This document shows positions 1 to 7,856 of a DNA stretch of 19,353 bases, piece by piece (position 1 is the first letter of the stretch; every line of letters begins with the position of its first letter). This stretch comes from Bacillota bacterium (GTDB lineage Bacteria > Bacillota > Clostridia > Acetivibrionales > DSM-1351). The notes beneath the pieces are model-generated. The model did no database searches. It had not been told where the DNA came from and saw only the letters and a list, made by a program, of their open reading frames with translations. A program made the position numbers and the translations under genes. Location: assembly GCA_023391425.1 (NCBI GenBank), contig JAEWAX010000036.1, positions 1-19,353 on the forward strand. Reading direction: 5' to 3'.

Positions 1-157
1 ATCTCGCTGAGATGAAACCTATATTAAAATTAGAGGAACTAAGCATTACATATGGTTTATTATGGATGCTCTAAAAAAGTTTATTCTAGCCTATTAAGTA
101 TAATACAAATGGTACCTTTACGAAGAGGGAGATACTTTCTTTCCTTCCCCGAGCATG

Positions 158-1702
158 CTACTTATTTTCTTTTTTTGTTATTTTCTTAAGGCCTACTAAT
201 AAATTCAAAATATATTGAAACTCAGACGTTTTATGAAATAACAATACTATTATTATATTTGGGAAAAATAAACAAATAATTCCTCGTATTAATAAAACAA
301 GTACTGCATCAGTTGTAGTTATAAGGTTACAACAAATCAATATAACAGCTGTAATAAAAATTGAACATAGTAAATATATAAAAAAATTCTTGCAATATGG
401 TTTAAGCGATCTTTTAAAGACATATTTGTATACATTCCATGGCATAACAAAAATTAATGAAGCTGTACTTATTGTTGTTGCTAACAAAATCCCCATGATA
501 CCTAGTTTAAATAATCCTGCTAATATAACACATATTAATAAATTTATAATTCCCTCCAATAAAGACCAATACTTAAAAAAAGGATATGGGCTATATAAAC
601 CAGCAGAATTTCTTACTGTTTCTATGGCTGATGTCATAGATCGTAAGTAGAAATTAACAACAATTATAATTACAACATGAAATGGGAATATCGCATTCTT
701 ACCTATCCAAAGTGATATAAATGGGTTTAGTAACGCAATTAAACAAACTGAGGAAAAACATGTAATCCAAAAGTTTAAGAAATATATTTTATTGAATAAT
801 TCATGATACTTATCCAATGATTCTTTAATTAAGAAGTTACCAAAGCTAGCTCGAACCCCATTAAAAACTTGTCCAACTAAGTTAGATATGATAGTAATAA
901 TTAATATATAATTAGAATAAAGGCCAACCTCAGTAATCCCTATAAAAATAGAAATTAGAATATTGTCTGTTCCAAATACGCAATACCCTGCTATACTTCC
1001 TATAAAAAGTGCCTTTGCATTTTTTATAATTTCAGCCTTATCCTTAGAATTTAATTTTACTACATCTTTTCCTTTTAAATATGGATACTTTTTATTCGCT
1101 AACAAATAAAAGATTATATTACATAAAAATCCAAGAAGTATTTTAGCTATCAAATATAAAATAAAATCATGAGTTGTAATAAGTATTACAATTTGCATAA
1201 CAGATATTAAAAAAGAGAATATCGTTTGGATTATATTTATTATGTAGCTTTTTTGATCAGCAGAAAAAATATTTTTTTTATACACTAGTATATATGAAAG
1301 AACTGAATCCAATAAAAAGCACAGATAAATCTTAATTAAGTACGTATTATCAACATTTTCTTTTATTATTATATTTATAAAAGGGACAAATAACAATCCT
1401 ATTGCCCCTACTGCCAAGGCAATATATTTATAAAATTTACCATATAATTGCATTGTAGCCTTAACTTGTTCAAGGTCATTATTAGCTAGTGGTTTATAGA
1501 GGCTATAGTAAATTGCACCTCCTATTCCTAATTCTGCTAAACTTAGCATAGAAATAATATTAGAAAATAGTCCATTTATTCCAAGTAACTCTAGCCCCAT
1601 TATATTAACAAATATTTTTCTTGAAATAAGCCCCAAAATAATCAATATGAATTGTGAAAATATTCCTGAAACAATATTTAAAAATGAATATCTTTTCCTC
1701 AT
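158..1702 (-). CDS. wzx: Wzx-like oligosaccharide flippase (MOP/MATE superfamily)
   Basis: This is a polytopic membrane protein of about 514 residues, the usual size for a polysaccharide flippase, with roughly 12-14 hydrophobic segments from residue ~8 to the C-terminus. The N-terminal RKIFVNIMG...LGINGLF stretch and the following AELGIGGAIYYSLYKPL are typical of the Wzx/RfbX group of the MOP exporter superfamily. The family moves undecaprenyl-pyrophosphate-linked repeat units from the inner to the outer membrane face. I chose the ATG at 1702 because AGGAG sits 5 nt before it; the frame stays open to 1732 but that extension has no ribosome site. It is the last gene of the minus-strand operon, and I see no convincing terminator in the 157 bases after it. 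Substrate cannot be told from sequence. The family call is strong; the specific role is inferred from context. Confidence 0.88.
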   Translation of the reverse strand: MRKRYSFLNIVSGIFSQFILIILGLISRKIFVNIMGLELLGINGLFSNIISMLSLAELGIGGAIYYSLYKPLANNDLEQVKATMQLYGKFYKYIALAVGAIGLLFVPFINIIIKENVDNTYLIKIYLCFLLDSVLSYILVYKKNIFSADQKSYIINIIQTIFSFLISVMQIVILITTHDFILYLIAKILLGFLCNIIFYLLANKKYPYLKGKDVVKLNSKDKAEIIKNAKALFIGSIAGYCVFGTDNILISIFIGITEVGLYSNYILIITIISNLVGQVFNGVRASFGNFLIKESLDKYHELFNKIYFLNFWITCFSSVCLIALLNPFISLWIGKNAIFPFHVVIIIVVNFYLRSMTSAIETVRNSAGLYSPYPFFKYWSLLEGIINLLICVILAGLFKLGIMGILLATTISTASLIFVMPWNVYKYVFKRSLKPYCKNFFIYLLCSIFITAVILICCNLITTTDAVLVLLIRGIICLFFPNIIIVLLFHKTSEFQYILNLLVGLKKITKKENK

Positions 1703-1816
1703 TATTTCTCCTAGTATTACAGTCATAGCCAATTCTTTACCTTTTCTATTGGTTAGGCTATGCTGTTTTATGTATAATATCTTTTAACTACTAATAATGT
1801 AAATAGATATGTTAAC

Positions 1817-3061
1817 TTATTTTGTGTTTGATTTATAACAAGCATTTAAATTATTAATTACTTTATTGATATTTATATTATTATCATTAAGATATGCAGT
1901 AGTTATTTTTTCAGCTTCAACAATATCTGACACATTATTAATCAATTTAGTTTTGGTTTTGTTGGTAATTTTATTTTTAGCAAAATTAATACATTTAAAA
2001 ATATATGTTTTAAAAATATATGTTCCTAATTTATATATGGCTTTTGCTTTATTTATACCAATACTACTACTATAATTATAATAATGACCCATTATTTCTT
2101 TCGAATATTGTGGTGAACTATTTAAGCACCTTGCTGTTAACGCCGCACATTCAAAATGAGATAATAAATCTTTTTGTATCAAATTCATGTCTTTAATAGA
2201 AGCCAATCCAGAATCTGCCCATATTGTTTCAACACTGTAAAATCTCGGAACCTCAATAGCCCATTCATAATTATAATGGCCTGTAAAATGAGGTGCATCT
2301 TCTAACTTACCTGTATGTCTACCTGTAGCTGAGTCTGCAGAAGAACTTTTATTACATGCACCTGCAATTGTTAATGGATAGTCTATTGATACAACTTTTT
2401 TAATTAATAATGATAGTGCAATACAGCTATATATATCTGGTGCAAGTCCGCCAAAATAGCTACCGGTTATTTCTTTAATTTGTTCCATATACTCTCTTTT
2501 TACAACTCCATGATATACTTTTACCAAATCTCTTAATAAATAGTTTTGGCATCCGTCTGCCATTAACTTATCTAATTCTATTTTTGTATTACTAATTTTA
2601 ACTTTACATGTAATTTCAGATATTAGTATACTTCCATTATCAATATTTTCTTTATTAATGGATGTACCTGATTCGGGCCAAAGATAAAAAAACTGCAGTC
2701 CTGGTTTTATTGCATCAACATTATTCTGTTTTGCCCATTCAACAACTTTTATTATTTCTGGATTTATTCCATCATCATCACCAATTGCACATACATATTC
2801 ACCATCACAAAGTTCCATTGCCTGGCTAAAATTACCTATTGTAGATAAAATTCCCCCATGATAATTGTATTTCAATCTCTTATCATTTTTATACTCTGAA
2901 AGCATATATTCTAACTCGTTGGTATCACTATTGTTTTGAACTATCAACTCAAAATTATTATATGGAAAAGAAAGAATTTGCTTAGTAACAGACAAAGCAT
3001 ATTTCTCTCTATTTTTACTTGGAACTATAATTGATAATAATGGTTCTCTAATTTCATTCAT
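1817..3061 (-). CDS. Glycosyltransferase family 2 (GT-A fold)
   Basis: A cytoplasmic glycosyltransferase of about 414 residues. The N-terminus LLSIIVPSKNREKY (residues ~8-21) is the nucleotide-binding start of a GT2 domain. The GDDDG motif at residues 94-98 is the DxD-type site that holds the metal and nucleotide sugar. The C-terminal ~150 residues are lysine- and asparagine-rich, not membrane-spanning, and contain a perfect tandem duplication of TYIFK. The ATG at 3061 is preceded by AGGAG with a 7-nt spacer, better than the in-frame start at 3079. It lies between a GNAT acetyltransferase and the flippase, so it probably adds one residue of the repeat unit. Donor and acceptor cannot be predicted. 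Confidence 0.85.
   Translation of the reverse strand: MNEIREPLLSIIVPSKNREKYALSVTKQILSFPYNNFELIVQNNSDTNELEYMLSEYKNDKRLKYNYHGGILSTIGNFSQAMELCDGEYVCAIGDDDGINPEIIKVVEWAKQNNVDAIKPGLQFFYLWPESGTSINKENIDNGSILISEITCKVKISNTKIELDKLMADGCQNYLLRDLVKVYHGVVKREYMEQIKEITGSYFGGLAPDIYSCIALSLLIKKVVSIDYPLTIAGACNKSSSADSATGRHTGKLEDAPHFTGHYNYEWAIEVPRFYSVETIWADSGLASIKDMNLIQKDLLSHFECAALTARCLNSSPQYSKEIMGHYYNYSSSIGINKAKAIYKLGTYIFKTYIFKCINFAKNKITNKTKTKLINNVSDIVEAEKITTAYLNDNNININKVINNLNACYKSNTK
1994..2023. repeat. Perfect 15-bp tandem duplication inside the GT2 gene
   Basis: Two identical adjacent 15-bp copies, TTTAAAAATATATGT at 1994-2008 and 2009-2023, are in phase and duplicate the pentapeptide TYIFK near the C-terminus of the glycosyltransferase. 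The length keeps the reading frame, so the gene stays intact. It looks like replication slippage in AT-rich DNA. Confidence 0.85.
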
Positions 3062-3126
3062 GCTCTTTCTCCTATACATTAGTTATTATCGTAAACATAG
3101 CATTAGATCTATTAATTTTTAGACTA

Positions 3127-3651
3127 TCAAAAAGCTTTATCTATATTTATTTCAGAGGCATTTACAAATCTATTGTCACTAAAAAACACATTATTATTAC
3201 AAACCTCTTTATTAATAATCAACTTATTGTTATACTTTTTCCACCCTGATTCGGTGTAAAAAGGAATTAACTTATCTTTGCACAACAGAATCCCAATTTT
3301 ATTTATATTATTCAAATAAGAAGTACAAGCGCACATCAATAATTTCCCCATATTTTTCCCGATGTAATTAATATCTACACACACATTCCCTATTCCATAA
3401 ACATTATAATCAATATTTTCAACATAAATTTTAACGTTAACTATATTCATATAGGATATAATTGTATTCTCTTTATTAAAAATCATCAGATGTTTATCAT
3501 AACAATTTAAATTTTGTGAAATCCATCTTAATTGTTCATCCATCGGATATTTCCAATGCTGCCCTTTAATTAAAACAATTTTATTCAATTGCTCATTGGT
3601 TATATCTTTATGATTAATACATTTAATTGTCAGAGAATATATGTCTTCCAT
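3127..3651 (-). CDS. GNAT-family N-acetyltransferase
   Basis: A protein of about 174 residues with a GNAT acyl-CoA-binding pattern. NVCVDINYIGKNMGKLLM (residues ~89-106) is the beta4/alpha3 CoA loop, followed by LIPFYTESGWKKY, the usual motif-B end of the family. GNAT enzymes transfer an acyl group from acyl-CoA to an amine. Next to two aminotransferase-fold genes, acylation of an amino sugar is the natural guess, but a peptide or other amine is not excluded. The start is uncertain. An ATG at 3651 has AAAGGA 12 nt upstream; an in-frame ATG at 3720 would add 23 residues in a locally GC-richer patch with no clear ribosome site. I prefer 3651. Confidence 0.72.
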   Translation of the reverse strand: MEDIYSLTIKCINHKDITNEQLNKIVLIKGQHWKYPMDEQLRWISQNLNCYDKHLMIFNKENTIISYMNIVNVKIYVENIDYNVYGIGNVCVDINYIGKNMGKLLMCACTSYLNNINKIGILLCKDKLIPFYTESGWKKYNNKLIINKEVCNNNVFFSDNRFVNASEINIDKAF

Positions 3652-3660
3652 AATTATATC

Positions 3661-3780
3661 GATTCCTTTCGCTTGGATTAAAGCATAAAACGCCACGAAA
3701 AAGCGTTGGCTTTGATCCATTCTTTTTAATCATATGTGTAGACCGCCTTTTCAAGCCGAGCAAATATGGAATTAAGTCAG
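3661..3780. other. GC-richer patch between acetyltransferase and DegT gene, possible scar
   Basis: By my count this 120-base stretch is about 39% G+C, while the preceding 60 bases (3601-3660) are 20%. It spans the optional N-terminal extension of the acetyltransferase and most of the 3652-3890 spacer. On the minus strand a second frame is also open across it (about 55 codons), without a start or a recognisable product. I see no complete insertion sequence or terminal repeats. A leftover of an older insertion or gene replacement is possible but unproven. Confidence 0.35.
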
Positions 3781-3890
3781 CTACTGAATAACTTTAATTT
3801 TGTCTTCATGTCAATTTTTGAAACAACCTCAATATGGCTTGTTTGTTGTACCCTTAAGTGGCATATAAGTCTCAGTTTTCTTTTTCAACC

Positions 3891-4946
3891 TTACATCTCC
3901 ATCCACCATCCACAAGGAAGTGCAACAAATTTATTATAAAACTCTGTTACTCCTTTAAGTTCTGTTTTCTCTCCGAATATACTATAGCAATTATTATTCA
4001 AATGCACACCAGATGCATAAAACCCAAGTTCCCTAAATTTAAGTATTGTCTCTCTTTTTCTTTCAGATAACAACCCATATACCCAATAATTAGGGGTTGT
4101 TTCATCTCTTTTAATAGATTTAACCTCTTTTAAATTTTCATATAAATAACTATCCCAATACTTAGCATTTTTCCGCTGCTTTTGTAATACTTTTCGTACT
4201 TGCTTCATTTGTTGAATTCCGATATAAGCATTTACATCACTCATCGTTGCACTGTAACCTATCATTGTTATATCACAATTTGGATTGATTTCTCCAATAT
4301 CGTCTCTAAATCTACTTCTATCTATACCACAATCTCTAACTAAAATACTTTTATCATATAAAGCTCTGTCTTTGAATATTACCGCTCCACCATCAATAGT
4401 ATTAGGAATTCTTACGGCAGTAAATGAAAAAACTGTTACATCTGTTCCAACGTTTCCAATTTTATTACCTTTATATTCCCCACCAAATGCTTCAATACAA
4501 TCATCAATAACTGGTATTCCATATTTTTTGCCAATTTCATTAATTTCATCAATATACCCTATATAGCCACAGTAATGATTATGTATAATTGCTTTTGTAT
4601 TCTTTGTTATTCTTTTTTTAACGCTATCAGGCGAAAGAGTGCCCGTAGATGGATCAATATCAGCCCATCTTACCCTTATTCCTGCAGAAACTAACGGTTG
4701 TGTTGATGCAAGGCATGCCATAGGAGATAAAATTATCTCATCACCTATACCTATTCCAAGGCTAGCCAATGCAACTAATATTGACATATTAAACGAATTG
4801 GTTACTATTAAATTATTCGTACATATAAAACCTGAAAGTTCTCTTTCAAATTCACGGCCATAATTTCCATATGCAAGTTGTCCACTATTTAAGATAGAGA
4901 TTATACGTGGTAATTCAGGCATGTACGGTTTAAATAATGGTATCAT
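3891..4946 (-). CDS. DegT/DnrJ/EryC1/StrS-fold protein lacking the PLP lysine
   Basis: A protein of 351 residues homologous along its whole length to the product of the next gene upstream (4977-6071). Both start with a PL(F/V)KPYMP motif and end near FYN.FV..PCGWW. The fold is the fold-type I sugar aminotransferase family. The motif that carries the Schiff-base lysine reads FSFTAVRIPNTIDGG here, so Arg179 replaces the lysine (FSFQAIKHMTTVDGG in the paralogue). The phosphate-binding NSGTAAL is NSFNMSI, and the DASHA motif is DDCIEA with Asp149 kept. Normal transamination is therefore unlikely. The C-terminus stops about 14 residues earlier than the paralogue. The ATG start has GAGG 9-10 nt upstream. 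It may be a non-transaminating PLP/PMP enzyme, a regulatory partner of the paralogue, or a decaying copy. Confidence 0.85.
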   Translation of the reverse strand: MIPLFKPYMPELPRIISILNSGQLAYGNYGREFERELSGFICTNNLIVTNSFNMSILVALASLGIGIGDEIILSPMACLASTQPLVSAGIRVRWADIDPSTGTLSPDSVKKRITKNTKAIIHNHYCGYIGYIDEINEIGKKYGIPVIDDCIEAFGGEYKGNKIGNVGTDVTVFSFTAVRIPNTIDGGAVIFKDRALYDKSILVRDCGIDRSRFRDDIGEINPNCDITMIGYSATMSDVNAYIGIQQMKQVRKVLQKQRKNAKYWDSYLYENLKEVKSIKRDETTPNYWVYGLLSERKRETILKFRELGFYASGVHLNNNCYSIFGEKTELKGVTEFYNKFVALPCGWWMEM

Positions 4947-4976
4947 ATCAATTTCCTCTCTTTATATGGCATATCC

Positions 4977-6071
4977 TTACCAACCTTTTTTAACTGCAGA
5001 GACTATTTTTTCCCTATCTTCATCACTAACCCACCAACCACAAGGAATGTGAACAAACTCATTATAGAATTTATCAAGATTGGGTAATGATCTTGTAGAT
5101 TTAAATACACTATGTCTATCATTTCTTAAATGTAATGGAGAGACCGTTATTCCACTTTGTTCCATCATCTTAATAAAGTCATCTCGTCTTTCAACTCTAA
5201 TGGTAAAAAGCCAATAGCTCGGTTCAGTATCCTCATAATATGGAATTAAGGTGACCCCTGGAATATTTTTTAATTGTTCATCGTAAAACTTCCCATTTTC
5301 TATATACCTTAGTGAATTTTGATCCAAACATTCAAGTTGCACTAGTCCCACTGTAGATATAACATTGTTCATATGATATTTATAACCCGCTTCAGTAATG
5401 TTACTTTCTAGTCTTGGAATTCTTTTATCAAGACCAAACCAGCGTAGTTTTTTTGCCCGAATGTATTCTTCTTCATTTTTTAAACACAACAATCCTCCAT
5501 CTACAGTAGTCATATGCTTTATTGCTTGGAAAGAAAAACATGTATATGCTGAATTTTTGCCAATATATTCTCCCCTATATTTGCTTAAGAATGCATGTGA
5601 AGCATCTTCTATAACAGGTATATTGTACCTATATGATATGTCATTTATCCTATTCATATCACATACCATGCCTGCATAATGAACAACCATTATAGCCTTT
5701 GTTTTATTTGTTATCAAACTTTCAATTGAATCTGGAGAAATCAGTCCTGTTTCTCTATCTACATCTGCAAAAACTACCTTCGCACCAGTTATAGCTATTG
5801 TTGTATTTGTTGGTTCCGCAGTTAATGCTGTACTAATAACCTCATCACCAGTTTCTACACCAATAAGCTTTAAAGCAATGTGTAATGCAGCTGTTCCAGA
5901 ATTTACACTTAAGCAGTATGGATTACTAATCAAACTTGAAAGTTTCTTCTCAAATTCTGCAACTGCTTCACCTTCAGCAATGTAGCCACTAAATAGAATT
6001 TCTTCTAAACGAGGCATTAGTATCTCTTTGGGTGGCATATAAGGTTTTACTAATGGAATAATATTTATCAT
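4977..6071 (-). CDS. DegT/DnrJ/EryC1/StrS-family sugar aminotransferase
   Basis: A PLP-dependent nucleotide-sugar aminotransferase of about 364 residues, normal for the family. It keeps the motifs missing in its neighbour: the phosphate-binding NSGTAALHIAL near residue 57, VIEDASHAF with Asp156 for the pyridine nitrogen, and CFSFQAIKHMTTVDGG with Lys185 as the Schiff-base residue. The C-terminus PCGWW...DREKIVSAVKKGW is complete. Family members convert a keto group of a 6-deoxy nucleotide sugar to an amine using glutamate as donor. The ATG at 6071 has GGAAG upstream; the open frame to 6140 starts with GTG, has no ribosome site and is probably not translated. No dedicated keto-sugar dehydratase lies beside it, so the substrate is unknown. 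Confidence 0.88.
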   Translation of the reverse strand: MINIIPLVKPYMPPKEILMPRLEEILFSGYIAEGEAVAEFEKKLSSLISNPYCLSVNSGTAALHIALKLIGVETGDEVISTALTAEPTNTTIAITGAKVVFADVDRETGLISPDSIESLITNKTKAIMVVHYAGMVCDMNRINDISYRYNIPVIEDASHAFLSKYRGEYIGKNSAYTCFSFQAIKHMTTVDGGLLCLKNEEEYIRAKKLRWFGLDKRIPRLESNITEAGYKYHMNNVISTVGLVQLECLDQNSLRYIENGKFYDEQLKNIPGVTLIPYYEDTEPSYWLFTIRVERRDDFIKMMEQSGITVSPLHLRNDRHSVFKSTRSLPNLDKFYNEFVHIPCGWWVSDEDREKIVSAVKKGW

Positions 6072-6539
6072 AATTGTGATTCTTCCTTTCATAAAAACAA
6101 TTTTTTGTTGTACTATATAATTCATTTTTATCGTTTCCACTCAATAAATTTATTTATCAATTCGTCTATCTAATTTACATTTAGCTATCAAGTATTCGAG
6201 CTTCTAGATTTTTTGAATTTAACAAGTTCTAATTCAATCATTCATGTTTGAATAGCAGTGCTGGATCAACTACAACTGCCACCTTTAAATCCATTCTCAA
6301 TAATCCCCTTGCTTGTATTTCCCTAATAGCAATATTCTTAAGCTTTATGTATTTGTCTTTAAATGGTATATTATAAATAGTTTCTGCTATAATGCATAGA
6401 GTACTTAATCACAATTTTCTGCCTAATGAAAAGTGATTATGCCATTTTGACTTTTATATCCCCCTCTTCTAAACTTTGTTTTATAAAACGATTATCTTTA
6501 TTTACTCCAAACGTCAATGAGATTTTCTAAATATGATCT
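6072..6539. other. Long intergenic gap with gene-remnant-like sequence and a hairpin
   Basis: This 468-bp gap is the only large break in an otherwise packed operon. On the minus strand, 6238-6408 is an open stretch of 56 codons plus TGA, without a proper start. It reads like real protein in its second half (KLKNIAIREIQARGLLRMDL, then KVAVVVDPALLFKHE). The same frame upstream continues in protein-like fashion (SKWHNHFSLGRKL) but is broken by stops, suggesting the 3' end of a decayed gene that I cannot identify. An AT-rich imperfect hairpin pairs 6407-6412 with 6433-6438 and 6415-6418 with 6429-6432. A weak possible promoter (TTGAGT at 6139-6144, TATATA at 6114-6119, 19-nt spacing) precedes the aminotransferase. 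Confidence 0.45.
6238..6408 (-). pseudogene. Possible 3' remnant of an unidentified gene
   Basis: An uninterrupted 56-codon stretch ending in TGA, with no convincing start or ribosome site. The residues look protein-like (IAETIYNIPFKDKYIKLKN, RGLLRMDLKVAVVVDPALLF), and the in-frame sequence upstream carries stop codons. I do not recognise the family. It could also be chance coding-like sequence. Confidence 0.3.
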
Positions 6540-7754
6540 TTAGACATCATTTCTAAAGTTTAAATTTACGATAGCATCAATAGTGTGACTTAAAACATTT
6601 GAAATATAATTATAATCATGTTTTTTGGTAGCCAATTTAAAATTATTTTCTCCATATTTATTTATCAAATGTCTGTCGCTATAAAACTGCTTAATAGCAT
6701 TTGCTAGTGCTATATAGTTCTTTGGAGAGAAACATAGCCCATTGTACTCGTGAATCATATGTTCCCTTGTTTGTGGATAATCTGATACAATAGCGGGTTT
6801 ACCAAAATATCCTGCTTCGAAAACCGGCCTTGCTTGATGTGGGCTAGTTGAAGGAAATAGAAGTATATCACAATCACTGTAAGCATTATACATATCTTTT
6901 TGAATACCAATAAATTTTATCTTATCATTTAAATTATTTATATTAATTATCTTATAAATATTATTTAGATATTTGTTTCTTCGAACTGTAATTATTTTTT
7001 TAAAAAAAGATAACCCACTTACACTTACGACATTACAATATCCTGCAACAGTAAGTTCAATATCAAAATCTTTTAATATACTAAGTGCTTTTACAGCTAT
7101 ATCTAAACCCTTAATTTTATCACCACCTCCTACAAAAAGCAGTTTCAGTTTTTCATTCATCTCAAATTTACTTGAATATTGTTCCTTATGAGTATTAAAA
7201 GCACTAATATCTACACAATCCCTGATCACCTCACAAACAGGTCTTTTCACATCAATACGTTTCTTATCATACTCTGAAATATATAAAACACCATCAAAGC
7301 GATTTAGAAAATGCTTCATTAGTTTGTTTCTTACTACAATAACATCTTTTGGTAGTGTCTCCCTTACATAGCATACAGATTTCGCTCCGCTTTTCTTTAT
7401 TATTTTTTGCATCCAACATAGAACCATTGAGTTCACAATAATTAAATCTGCTTTTTCAGAGAGAAATATTTCTTCCCAATATTTTTTACTTTTAAATACT
7501 TGATATAAGCTTAAGAAAAATGATCTAGATAACAATTTAGGCCCACCGCTATAATAGTTAAAATAACCTGGAGAAACAGAATAAGTTTTTACATTAAAAC
7601 CCTTATTCTCCATAAATGTAGCCATATCAGAGGGATATTGGGGACAATATATAACAATGTCAAATTTATCTTTAAGCATCTTTGCTGTATAATAAAGACC
7701 TAACCCTGCACCACCAATTTCACCTGTTTGATGTAAATAAACTATCTTTTTCAC
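6540..7754 (-). CDS. Glycosyltransferase family 4 (GT-B fold)
   Basis: A 404-residue cytoplasmic GT-B enzyme. The N-terminal acceptor domain starts with a GEIGGAGLGLYYTAKML glycine-rich loop (residues ~11-27). The C-terminal donor domain begins near residue 203 (KLKLLFVGGGDKIKGLDIAV) and holds the sugar-nucleotide region PHQARPVFEAGYFGKPAIVSD with Glu313. The start is GTG at 7754, preceded by a strong GAGGTG 5 nt upstream; the ATG overlapping it is followed at once by a stop. It follows the Wzy-like gene after about 100 bases and precedes the 468-bp gap, so it may once have been followed by another gene. Expected to add one sugar of the repeat unit; specificity unknown. Confidence 0.88.
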   Translation of the reverse strand: MKKIVYLHQTGEIGGAGLGLYYTAKMLKDKFDIVIYCPQYPSDMATFMENKGFNVKTYSVSPGYFNYYSGGPKLLSRSFFLSLYQVFKSKKYWEEIFLSEKADLIIVNSMVLCWMQKIIKKSGAKSVCYVRETLPKDVIVVRNKLMKHFLNRFDGVLYISEYDKKRIDVKRPVCEVIRDCVDISAFNTHKEQYSSKFEMNEKLKLLFVGGGDKIKGLDIAVKALSILKDFDIELTVAGYCNVVSVSGLSFFKKIITVRRNKYLNNIYKIININNLNDKIKFIGIQKDMYNAYSDCDILLFPSTSPHQARPVFEAGYFGKPAIVSDYPQTREHMIHEYNGLCFSPKNYIALANAIKQFYSDRHLINKYGENNFKLATKKHDYNYISNVLSHTIDAIVNLNFRNDV

Positions 7755-7856
7755 ATTATCACCTCTTCAATTATTGACAATAAAATTACTTTTGCGAGAG
7801 CATAATAATTTCTATTTCAAAAACCATCTGTATATTTTGTAAACAAAACAGAAAAA

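Noticed and set aside
1..74. Open plus-strand stretch of about 24 codons ending in TAA at 72-74, entering from the left edge
   Set aside because: Protein-like in composition (PILKLEELSITYGLLWML) but too short to identify and without a visible start; could be the tail of a convergent gene or chance. Not listed as a gene.
84..157. Possible terminator after the flippase gene
   Set aside because: Only a GGGA/TCCC-type pairing with a long loop is present, with no T-run in the minus direction; not convincing.
3652..3720. N-terminal 23-residue extension of the acetyltransferase from the ATG at 3720
   Set aside because: No ribosome site before 3720, unlike AAAGGA before 3651, and it lies in the compositionally odd patch; kept only as an alternative start.
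6114..6144. Internal promoter before the aminotransferase genes
   Set aside because: TTGAGT and TATATA are recognisable but the 19-nt spacing and AT-rich setting make it weak; mentioned in the gap entry, not listed separately.
7755..7856. Terminator hairpin between the Wzy-like and GT4 genes
   Set aside because: CTGT/ACAG pairing near 7827-7851 is short and interrupted, with no T-run following it.
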